Assembly: GCA_910579595.1 (NCBI GenBank)
Contig: CAJTVM010000090.1
Coordinates: 1 to 10,520, forward strand
Direction of reading: 5' to 3'
Length of the DNA: 10,520 bases
DNA from: an uncultured Oscillospiraceae bacterium
GTDB lineage: Bacteria; Bacillota; Clostridia; Oscillospirales; Oscillospiraceae
The notes under the pieces were generated by a model, which was not told the DNA's origin, did not search any database, and worked only from the letters and a program-made list of their open reading frames with translations. Numbering within the stretch: position 1 is the stretch's first letter; each line of letters begins with the position of its first letter. Positions 6,089 to 10,520 of the stretch are shown in pieces. The position numbers and the translations under genes were made by a program.

Positions 6089-6373
6089 TTACTGTACAGT
6101 TTCCACAATAGAAACCTGCTTGCGGTCCTTGCCCATGCGCTCGAACTTCACCTTGCCGTCCTTCAGGGCGAACAGGGTGTCGTCGCTGCCCTTGCCCACG
6201 TTGACGCCGGGATGGATGTGGGTGCCGCGCTGGCGCACCAGGATGTTGCCCGCCAGCACAAACTGACCGTCGGCACGCTTTACGCCCAGGCGCTTGGCGT
6301 TGGAGTCGCGGCCGTTCTTGGTGGAGCCGCCGCCCTTTTTATGGGCGAAAAACTGGATATTGAGCTTCAGCAT
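6089..6373 (-). CDS. rpmA: 50S ribosomal protein L27 with cleavable N-terminal extension
   Basis: L27 lies at the peptidyl-transferase centre of the large subunit. The 94-residue protein has the conserved AHKKGGGSTKNGRDSNAKRLGVKR block and the RQRGTHIHPG motif. It begins with the nine-residue extension MLKLNIQFF, the Firmicutes/Fusobacteria type removed by the protease Prp between FF and A. The product would start AHKK, as in E. coli L27. Because the mature N-terminus reaches the catalytic centre, removal is needed for function. prp lies immediately upstream (37-base gap), the usual pairing. An AAAGGA ribosome binding site lies about 11 bases before the ATG at 6371-6373. Confidence 0.98.
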   Translation of the reverse strand: MLKLNIQFFAHKKGGGSTKNGRDSNAKRLGVKRADGQFVLAGNILVRQRGTHIHPGVNVGKGSDDTLFALKDGKVKFERMGKDRKQVSIVETVQ

Positions 6374-6410
6374 TGTCGTTTCCGTCCTTTCTGTTAAAGG
6401 TTATGGGATC

Positions 6411-6755
6411 TCAGTCCTCGTCTTCATCGTCCAGCAGGACGGTGAGATTGTCGGGATATTCCTCCCCCATGGCCTGGAGGTAGACCAGCAGCCCGGTCAG
6501 CAAAGACTGGCACAGATCCGTGCTGGCCTCGTTCAGATTGGGGGGGAGCTTGAGGGAGATGCGGGCGCTTTTCTCCTTGGCCTTCACCGGGGCGCCCAGG
6601 CCCATCACCTCGTTGATGGTGCACTCGGTCAGCCCCACGGCGGCGGAGATGGCGGCGCAGACAATATCGCTGCCCGCTTCCGCATACCCGCTGTGGCCCT
6701 CCACCACGAAGCCGTCAATGCGGCTGTCCGCGCTGTGGAAGGTTACGGTAGTCAT
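6411..6755 (-). CDS. prp: Prp ribosomal-processing cysteine protease (L27 N-terminal cleavage)
   Basis: The 114-residue protein matches the Prp/YsxB family, which trims the N-terminal extension of L27 (known in Staphylococcus aureus). The catalytic pair is visible: His21 in EGHSGYA and Cys33 in GSDIVCAAIS, twelve residues apart as in the characterised enzyme. The middle helix SAAVGLTECTINEV and the stretch LLTGLLVYLQAMGEEYPDNLTV are typical. The C-terminus ends in an acidic run DDEDED. It sits between rplU and rpmA, the conserved order, 18 bases after the rplU stop with a GAGGG-type ribosome binding site. It is presumably co-transcribed with its substrate. The protein is small and cytoplasmic and works as a dimer in known members. 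Confidence 0.95.
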   Translation of the reverse strand: MTTVTFHSADSRIDGFVVEGHSGYAEAGSDIVCAAISAAVGLTECTINEVMGLGAPVKAKEKSARISLKLPPNLNEASTDLCQSLLTGLLVYLQAMGEEYPDNLTVLLDDEDED

Positions 6756-6773
6756 CGTCCTATCCCTCTTAGA

Positions 6774-7085
6774 TCAGGCGTTGACCTTGGTGATCTCCAC
6801 CTTGGTGTAGGGCTGGCGATGGCCCTGACGGCGGCGGTAATTCTTTTTGGGCTTGTACTTAAAGACCAGAATTTTCTTGCCCCTGCCGTTCTTCACCACG
6901 TTGGCGGTAACGGACACGCCGTCCACGCTGGGGGCGCCGAAAGTGGCCTTGTCGCCGTCCAGGACGGCCAGGACCTTGTCGAAGGTAACGGTTTCGCCGG
7001 CCTCCACGTTCAGCTTCTCGATGTAGAGGGTATCGCCCTCGGCCACCTTGTACTGCTTTCCGCCGGTCTCGATGATCGCGTGCAT
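6774..7085 (-). CDS. rplU: 50S ribosomal protein L21
   Basis: This 103-residue ribosomal protein binds 23S rRNA in the large subunit. Diagnostic segments are the N-terminal MHAIIETGGKQYKV and the basic C-terminal part KYKPKKNYRRRQGHRQPYTKVEI. The length is standard. AAAGGAG lies eight bases before the ATG at 7083-7085. It is first in the rplU-prp-rpmA operon, driven by the promoter at 7309-7337 through a leader of about 217 bases, long enough for an autoregulatory structure. It is transcribed away from rpmH. Confidence 0.98.
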   Translation of the reverse strand: MHAIIETGGKQYKVAEGDTLYIEKLNVEAGETVTFDKVLAVLDGDKATFGAPSVDGVSVTANVVKNGRGKKILVFKYKPKKNYRRRQGHRQPYTKVEITKVNA

Positions 7086-7302
7086 AGCTGCACTCCTTTC
7101 CTTTATTACGGGCTCGCTGTCGGGGGCGGGGTTCTATATCCCTCTTGTTGTCACGCTGCGAAGCGGCCAGGACACTCGCTCGCTTTCGCTCCGGCTCGGC
7201 CTGATCTGCGGGACGCTGTGCGCCCTCCGCTCGGCCTCGCTTCGTTCCAAGCTTGCTCGCTGTCCGCTTCTCCGCGCTTCTTTTTCACCCAGTCCAAGCG
7301 GC
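7086..7302 (-). promoter_or_regulatory. Long 5' leader of the rplU operon
   Basis: From the predicted start near 7302 to the rplU ATG there are about 217 untranslated bases. Firmicutes often carry an L21 leader RNA here that lets L21 repress its own operon. I cannot confirm that structure by eye. Most of this leader is the GC-rich element at 7150-7273, whose ends can pair. The part nearest the gene has a GC-rich stretch (7108-7135) and ends in the ribosome binding site. Confidence 0.5.
7150..7273. repeat. GC-rich extragenic element A, in the rplU leader
   Basis: This non-coding stretch of about 124 bp is full of TCGCTC/GAGCGA-type words. Its ends can pair: GAAGC (7160-7164) with GCTTC (7266-7270), continuing as GGACA (7170-7174) with TGTCC (7261-7265) around a five-base bulge. 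It shares three features with element B at 7735-7844: GTCACGCT (7150-7157), ACACTCGCTCGCT (7172-7184; B differs at two bases) and GCTTCTCC at its right end (7266-7273). The limits are approximate. It may be a dispersed palindromic repeat or a structured part of the mRNA leader. Confidence 0.45.
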
Positions 7303-7308
7303 TCAAAT

Positions 7309-7337
7309 AGTATATCAACCGTCCTGTGGAATGTCAA
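7309..7337 (-). promoter_or_regulatory. Promoter of the rplU-prp-rpmA operon
   Basis: On the minus strand a perfect TTGACA (7332-7337) and TATACT (7309-7314) are separated by exactly 17 bp, a near-consensus housekeeping promoter. Its -35 is only 32 bp from the -35 of the divergent rpmH promoter. The spacer (7338-7369) is rich in T and A tracts that could serve as UP elements for both. Confidence 0.88.
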
Positions 7338-7369
7338 GGCTTTTTCCCTCCCTTTTTTGAAAATTTATG

Positions 7370-7398
7370 TTGACAGGGCCGGAAAACCACGATATAAT
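7370..7398 (+). promoter_or_regulatory. Promoter of rpmH and the downstream cluster
   Basis: A perfect TTGACA (7370-7375), a 17-bp spacer and a perfect TATAAT (7393-7398) form a full-consensus promoter, expected to be very strong and suited to ribosomal protein output. The start would be near 7405. It probably drives rpmH and, with some attenuation, rnpA, yidD, yidC and khpB, since no comparable promoter is seen further down. Confidence 0.92.
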
Positions 7399-7404
7399 CT
7401 TTGT

Positions 7405-7525
7405 TACGCGATTACGCGATATTCTGCCAACCGCGCCGGGACTTTTTTATATAAGGAATGGCGTTGTGGAGTGCGGCGTCCCCGTGCGGGGGTATGCCGC
7501 CAAACTGTACAGGAGGTGTTCCCGC
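7405..7525 (+). promoter_or_regulatory. 5' leader of rpmH with hairpin
   Basis: This leader of about 120 bases begins within an 8-bp tandem repeat (TTACGCGA twice, 7404-7419). It contains a hairpin at about 7471-7500: CCCC-GTGC-GGGG at the tip, and below an internal loop GCGGC pairs with GCCGC. It ends in the strong AGGAGG site before rpmH. No ORF in it is convincing. It could control translation or mRNA stability; this is unproven. Confidence 0.45.
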
Positions 7526-7660
7526 ATGAAGCGTACCTATCAGCCCAAGAAGCGCCAGCGCTCCAAAGTGCACGGCTTCCGCAAGCGTATGGCTACCGCC
7601 AATGGCCGTAAGGTTCTGGCCCGCCGCCGCGCGAAGGGCCGCATCCGCCTGAGCCACTGA
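7526..7660 (+). CDS. rpmH: 50S ribosomal protein L34
   Basis: The 44-residue, very basic protein MKRTYQPKKRQRSKVHGFRKRM...GRIRLSH is standard L34 in length and sequence. It is a small 23S rRNA-binding protein of the large subunit. The start is fixed by AGGAGGTG a few bases upstream of ATG 7526-7528; the longer open frame reaching upstream is leader sequence. rpmH heads the conserved rpmH-rnpA-yidD-yidC-khpB series. Here the divergent neighbour is rplU rather than the dnaA often found beside rpmH. Confidence 0.98.
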   Translation: MKRTYQPKKRQRSKVHGFRKRMATANGRKVLARRRAKGRIRLSH

Positions 7661-7692
7661 TGGCGCACACATCGGGATAATCCATACGAGAT

Positions 7693-7720
7693 AGGGGCGC
7701 GGGACTTTTCCCTCGCCCCT
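7693..7720 (+). terminator. Hairpin between rpmH and rnpA, possible partial terminator or processing site
   Basis: AGGGGCG (7693-7699) pairs with CGCCCCT (7714-7720) and GGGA (7701-7704) with TCCC (7709-7712) around a CTTT loop, with one mismatch. The following bases are TGGCGTTTAT, not a real T run, so efficient termination is unlikely. It may lower rnpA expression relative to rpmH or protect the rpmH mRNA 3' end after cleavage. Confidence 0.5.
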
Positions 7721-7734
7721 TGGCGTTTATACGT

Positions 7735-7844
7735 GGAGAAGCGCGAGCTTAGGCGCGCCCAAAGCGAGCGTGACAGCGTTGGAGCAGGCTGCGTGTCGCT
7801 CGTTTCCGGCGCTGCCGAACACTCACTCACTGCGCTGCTTCTCC
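7735..7844. repeat. GC-rich palindromic extragenic element B, between rpmH and rnpA
   Basis: This element of about 110 bp has perfect 8-bp terminal inverted repeats (GGAGAAGC 7735-7742, GCTTCTCC 7837-7844). It has a long inner stem: AAGCGAGCG plus ACA (7762-7770, 7773-7775) pairs with TGTCGCTCGTT (7794-7804) around a two-base bulge. It also holds the palindrome GGCGCGCC (7752-7759), AGCGTGAC (7767-7774, reverse complement of the GTCACGCT motif) and ACACTCACTCACT (7819-7831, like element A). The rpmH-rnpA gap is widened to 237 bases by it. The short inverted ends suggest a small non-autonomous repeat, but no target duplication is evident. Confidence 0.5.
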
Positions 7845-7897
7845 TTTCCCCAGAAGAGCAGAGCATCCGTATGCCGTTATCCCAACGGAGGGTTCCT

Positions 7898-8248
7898 ATG
7901 GACAAAACCGTCTCGCTGAAGGAAAACCACCTGTTCCGCCGGGCCTACAGCCGGGGCAAAACCGCCGCCGACAGCCGGCTGGCCCTCTACGTCCGCCGGA
8001 ACGGGCGGAAAACAAACCGGCTCGGCCTCACCGTGTCCACCAAGGTGGGCTGCGCGGTGGTGCGCAACCGCGTCCGCCGCCGCCTGCGGGAGATCTACCG
8101 CCTCAACGAGGACAAGCTCGCCCGGGGGGTGGACGTGGTGGTGGTGGCCCGCGTCCGGGCCGCGTCCAGCGACTACCACCGGCTGGAAAAATCCTTTCTC
8201 AAACTGGCGGACAAGCTGGACCTGCTGAAAAAGGAAGGGGATAAATGA
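7898..8248 (+). CDS. rnpA: Ribonuclease P protein component
   Basis: This 116-residue basic protein assists the catalytic RNase P RNA in cutting tRNA 5' leaders. Characteristic segments are SLKENHLFRRAYSRGK (6-21), RLGLTVSTKVGCAVVRNRVRRRLRE (41-65) with the RNR signature at 56-58, and the helix GVDVVVVARV. The frame is open well upstream, but the GGAGGG site directly before ATG 7898-7900 and normal family length fix this start. It overlaps yidD by four bases (ATGA), indicating translational coupling. The gap from rpmH is unusually large and holds a hairpin and element B. Confidence 0.96.
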   Translation: MDKTVSLKENHLFRRAYSRGKTAADSRLALYVRRNGRKTNRLGLTVSTKVGCAVVRNRVRRRLREIYRLNEDKLARGVDVVVVARVRAASSDYHRLEKSFLKLADKLDLLKKEGDK

Positions 8249-8484
8249 AGCGCCTCCTGCTGGCCCTGATCCGCTGGTACCGGCGGGATATCTCCCCGTA
8301 CCGCGCGCCCTGCTGCCGGTTTATCCCCACCTGCTCCGCCTACGCCCTGGAGGCGGTGGAGCTCCACGGGGCGCTGAAGGGCGGCGTTCTGGCCCTGTGG
8401 CGGATTCTGCGCTGCCACCCGTTCCACAAGGAAAAGACCTTCGTCTACGACCCGGTTCCGCCCAAAAAAATCAAAAAAATTTAG
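8245..8484 (+). CDS. yidD: YidD membrane-protein insertion efficiency factor
   Basis: The 79-residue protein matches the YidD family, a small membrane-associated protein helping YidC insert inner-membrane proteins. Visible signatures are the amphipathic, Arg-rich N-terminus (MKRLLLALIRWYRRDISPYR), the CRFIPTCSAYA motif (24-34), a helix HGALKGGVLALWRILRC and the HPF motif (58-60). The conserved cysteines (24, 30, 57) are present. It starts inside the rnpA stop (ATGA overlap), with GGAAGGGG upstream as ribosome binding site. Its TAG stop overlaps the AGGAGG site of yidC. The basic tail PPKKIKKI is short. Confidence 0.96.
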   Translation: MKRLLLALIRWYRRDISPYRAPCCRFIPTCSAYALEAVELHGALKGGVLALWRILRCHPFHKEKTFVYDPVPPKKIKKI

Positions 8485-8494
8485 GAGGCCAAAC

Positions 8495-9808
8495 ATGGAT
8501 ATTTGGCAAATCCTCATGACGCCGTTCAGCTGGATCCTGAAGCTGTTCTGCCAGGTGTTCAACAGCTACGGCATCGCCCTGTTCCTGTTTACCATCGTGA
8601 TCAAGATCATCCTGTTCCCCCTGAACCTGAAGCAGAAGAAGAGCATAATTAAAATGAACGTGGTGAACGGCCAGGTCCAGGAGATTCAGAAGCGCTGCGG
8701 CAACGACAAGGAGCGCTACAACCAGGAGCTCCAGAAATTTTACGCCGAAAACAACGTCAATCCCCTGGGGGGCTGCGGCTGGACTTTCCTCCCCATTGTC
8801 TTCCTGTACCCCCTGTACGCCATCATCCGCCGCCCCCTGAAATACATGATGTGGCTCACCGAGGACGCGGTGACCGCCGTGGCCCACGCCCTGGGCTGGG
8901 CCGACTTCACCATCGGCGGCTACAACGAGCTGATTCTGGGTTCCATGATGAACGCGGGCAACCTGGAGACCGCCAAGGCCGCTGTGAGCACCGCCGCGGC
9001 CAGCAGCGTGTTCGTCATCAACTTTGACTTCTTCGGCATCAACCTGTCCGAGATCCCCCAGCTCATGTTCTGGAAAGACGGCATTTCCTGGAACAGCGTG
9101 GGGCTGTTCCTGCTGCCCCTGATTTCCGCCGGATTGTCCATCGTTTCCATGCTCGTATCCCAGAAAACCAACCAGATGAACAAGGACCAGCAGGTCAAGA
9201 CCAACTGGTCCCTGATGCTGCTCAGTCCGCTGATCTCCCTGTGGATCGGCTTTGCCATGCCCGCCGGCCTGTGTATCTACTGGATTGCCAACTCTATCCT
9301 GATAATGGTGCAGGAGGTCATCTGCGGCAAGATGCTCCGCAAGGACTACGAAGCCGCCCAGAAGGAGATGGAGGAACAGGCGAAGAAGGCCAAGGAGGCC
9401 GAAAAGGAGCGCCGCCGCAAGGCCGCTGAGAAGAAAGCCGCCGCCATTGCCGCCGGGAAATCCGGCAAGAAGCAGCCCCAGGCCAAAAAGAAGGGCATGG
9501 ATGTGTCCGCCAGCCGGGAGGGCCTGCGCACCTATGCCCGGGGCAGGGCCTACGATCCCAACCGCTATCCCATCACCCCCTACCGTGACCCCAACGGCCC
9601 CGCCAAGCCTGTGGAGGAGGAACCCAAAGCGCTGACCGAGGAGGAAAAGGAAATTCTCGCCGAGTCCAACCCGGAGCTGGCCACCCAGGCGGCTGCCGCT
9701 GAGCAGGCGGCGGAGAAAGCCGCGATTGAGTCCGGCGCTGTGGAATCCGATGACTCCGCCGGGGAGGAGGACGGCTACGAGGAAGCCTATGCCGACGACG
9801 AGGAATAA
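8495..9808 (+). CDS. yidC: YidC/Oxa1/Alb3-family membrane protein insertase
   Basis: This 437-residue insertase folds membrane proteins into the cytoplasmic membrane alone or with Sec. Segments in order: TM1 (about 24-43, YGIALFLFTIVIKIILFPL); the cytoplasmic coiled C1 hairpin (about 46-88); TM2 (about 95-111); an enlarged outer loop (about 112-200) with an Ala-rich patch and NFDFFGINLSEIP; then TM3-TM5 (about 201-277). A highly charged tail (about 280-437) is basic and Lys/Ala-rich first, then acidic. There is no signal peptide or lipobox as in Bacillus YidC1. The groove arginine of TM1 appears as Lys37 (IVIKII). The tail is longer than in many family members and probably contacts ribosomes through its basic half. 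AGGAGG at 8483-8488 precedes the ATG. khpB follows 35 bases later. Confidence 0.95.
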   Translation: MDIWQILMTPFSWILKLFCQVFNSYGIALFLFTIVIKIILFPLNLKQKKSIIKMNVVNGQVQEIQKRCGNDKERYNQELQKFYAENNVNPLGGCGWTFLPIVFLYPLYAIIRRPLKYMMWLTEDAVTAVAHALGWADFTIGGYNELILGSMMNAGNLETAKAAVSTAAASSVFVINFDFFGINLSEIPQLMFWKDGISWNSVGLFLLPLISAGLSIVSMLVSQKTNQMNKDQQVKTNWSLMLLSPLISLWIGFAMPAGLCIYWIANSILIMVQEVICGKMLRKDYEAAQKEMEEQAKKAKEAEKERRRKAAEKKAAAIAAGKSGKKQPQAKKKGMDVSASREGLRTYARGRAYDPNRYPITPYRDPNGPAKPVEEEPKALTEEEKEILAESNPELATQAAAAEQAAEKAAIESGAVESDDSAGEEDGYEEAYADDEE

Positions 9809-9827
9809 GCAAACCACATACTTTGAT

Positions 9828-9834
9828 AAAGGAG
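9828..9834 (+). promoter_or_regulatory. Ribosome binding site deciding the GTG start of khpB
   Basis: AAAGGAG lies nine bases before GTG 9844-9846. No in-frame ATG is near, so this site fixes GTG as the start codon. The 35-base gap after yidC has no hairpin, so the two genes are co-transcribed. Confidence 0.8.
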
Positions 9835-9843
9835 TGCAATCCT

Positions 9844-10520
9844 GTGCTGAAATATATCGAAGTTACCGCGAAAACAGAGGATGAAGCTATCGCCAAGGGC
9901 CTGGCCCAGTTAGGGCTTGACCGGGACGACGTCTCTGTTGAAATTCTGGAGCGGGGCAGGACCGGCTTTTTGGGCATCGGCTCCGTCCCCGCCAAGGTCA
10001 AGCTGACCTATGAGGCCCCGGACGAGCCCGCGCCCGCCCCGGCCCCCGTTGTGAAGGAAAAACCCGCCCCGGCCCCCGCCGCACCCAAGGCGGACACCCA
10101 TAGGGTGGAGCGCTCCGCGCCCAAGCCCCAGCCCAAACCGGAACCCAAACCCGCGCCCGTCCCCGCCGCACCCAAGGGGGAACCGGTGGATGACGACGTA
10201 GCCGCGGCCATCGTGAAGTTCCAGACCGGCCTGTTCGCCCACATGGGCGTGGAGGCCACCCCCGTGGTCACCCGGGAGGGGGACACCTACCAGGTGGTGC
10301 TGGAGGGGCAGAACATGGGGGCGCTCATCGGCCACCGGGGGGAGACGCTGGACGCCATCCAGCAGCTCACCGGGTACGCCGTCAACCGGGGCCGCGGCCA
10401 CCGGGCGCGTATCCATGTGGACGCGGAGGGTTACCGCGCCCGGCGGGAGGAATCGCTGAACCGCTTGGCCCGCAAGACGGCGGGCAAGGTGGTGAAGTAC
10501 CGCCGGAACATCACCCTGGA
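9844..10520 (+). CDS. khpB: KhpB/Jag RNA-binding protein (3' end cut by window)
   Basis: Also called Jag, SpoIIIJ-associated protein or EloR, this cytoplasmic RNA-binding protein affects cell elongation and division in Gram-positive bacteria and acts with KhpA. 225 codons are visible. The Jag-N domain (about 1-55) includes KYIEVTAKTEDEAIAKGL and GRTGFLGIGSVPAKV. A Pro/Ala/Lys-rich linker (about 59-115) follows. The KH domain (about 118-198) has its RNA-binding loop at LIGHRGETLDAIQ (161-173). An R3H domain begins at about 200 (ARREESLNRLARKTAGKVVKYRRNITL) and is cut by the window. The GTG start is read as Met. The linker carries two perfect 17-bp copies (10074-10090 and 10161-10177), 87 bp apart in frame. 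Position after yidC is the classical order. Confidence 0.95.
   Translation, partial: MLKYIEVTAKTEDEAIAKGLAQLGLDRDDVSVEILERGRTGFLGIGSVPAKVKLTYEAPDEPAPAPAPVVKEKPAPAPAAPKADTHRVERSAPKPQPKPEPKPAPVPAAPKGEPVDDDVAAAIVKFQTGLFAHMGVEATPVVTREGDTYQVVLEGQNMGALIGHRGETLDAIQQLTGYAVNRGRGHRARIHVDAEGYRARREESLNRLARKTAGKVVKYRRNITL
10074..10177 (+). repeat. Repeated 17-bp unit in the khpB Pro-rich linker
   Basis: CCCCGCCGCACCCAAGG occurs at 10074-10090 and 10161-10177, 87 bp (29 codons) apart in the same frame, both reading about PAAPK. It lies in low-complexity Pro/Ala/Lys coding sequence, so internal duplication or slippage explains it, and it likely affects linker length only. Confidence 0.8.

Noticed and set aside
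7404..7419. TTACGCGA tandem as an origin or DnaA-box cluster
   Set aside because: It does not match TTATCCACA, only two copies exist, and it coincides with the rpmH start region; replication origin features are absent.
7733..7897. 55-codon upstream extension of rnpA
   Set aside because: It reads through palindromic element B. RnpA length and the GGAGGG site fix the start at 7898.
8471..9817. 448-codon open frame on the minus strand opposite yidC
   Set aside because: It is antisense to a clear yidC with good motifs. Its Leu/Gly/His-rich product lacks any recognisable family or ribosome binding site.
1..10520. CRISPR array, insertion sequence, prophage or defence island
   Set aside because: No regularly spaced repeats, transposase, integrase or defence protein motifs were found; the genes are nearly all core functions.

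Overview
The window is a GC-rich (by eye about 60 %) stretch of bacterial chromosome made almost entirely of core genes. It most likely comes from a Bacillota genome of the Clostridia, with an Oscillospiraceae-like gut anaerobe as best guess. The main evidence is a ribosomal protein L27 with the Firmicutes-type cleavable N-terminal extension next to its protease Prp, strong AGGAGG-type ribosome binding sites, a single-KH-domain KhpB/Jag protein, and the high GC content. The genus is inference. No transposase, integrase, tRNA, rRNA or CRISPR array was seen.

Layout. Bases 1-920 (minus) hold most of a glyceraldehyde-3-phosphate dehydrogenase gene cut by the window edge. Bases 1042-1647 (minus) encode a small lipoprotein. 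Divergent from it, 1828-3959 (plus) is a two-gene overlapping operon: a CLC-family anion transporter of the fluoride/proton-antiporter-like branch and a GNAT-like protein, closed by a strong hairpin terminator at 3961-3994. A minus-strand block from 7085 down to 4049 reads rplU-prp-rpmA, a terminator hairpin, a small two-helix membrane protein, a short flavodoxin and obg. This is the familiar L21-Prp-L27-Obg cluster with two extra genes inserted. From 7370 to the end (plus) runs rpmH-rnpA-yidD-yidC-khpB, the conserved ribosome/RNase P/membrane-insertion cluster. khpB runs off the window.

How it fits together. The right half makes ribosomal proteins, the ribosome-assembly GTPase, the RNase P protein and the YidC/YidD insertion machinery from two divergent promoters whose -35 boxes are only 32 bp apart (7332-7337 and 7370-7375). 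The left half is metabolic and envelope-related.

What is unusual: a CLC protein whose recognised fluoride-specificity positions appear substituted; two GC-rich, partly palindromic extragenic elements on either side of rpmH (in the rplU leader and before rnpA) that share short motifs; a terminator lying directly against the ribosome binding site of the gene before flavodoxin-obg; and rplU occupying the place next to rpmH where dnaA is often found. I see no clear undescribed multi-gene system; most of the window is ordinary housekeeping DNA.
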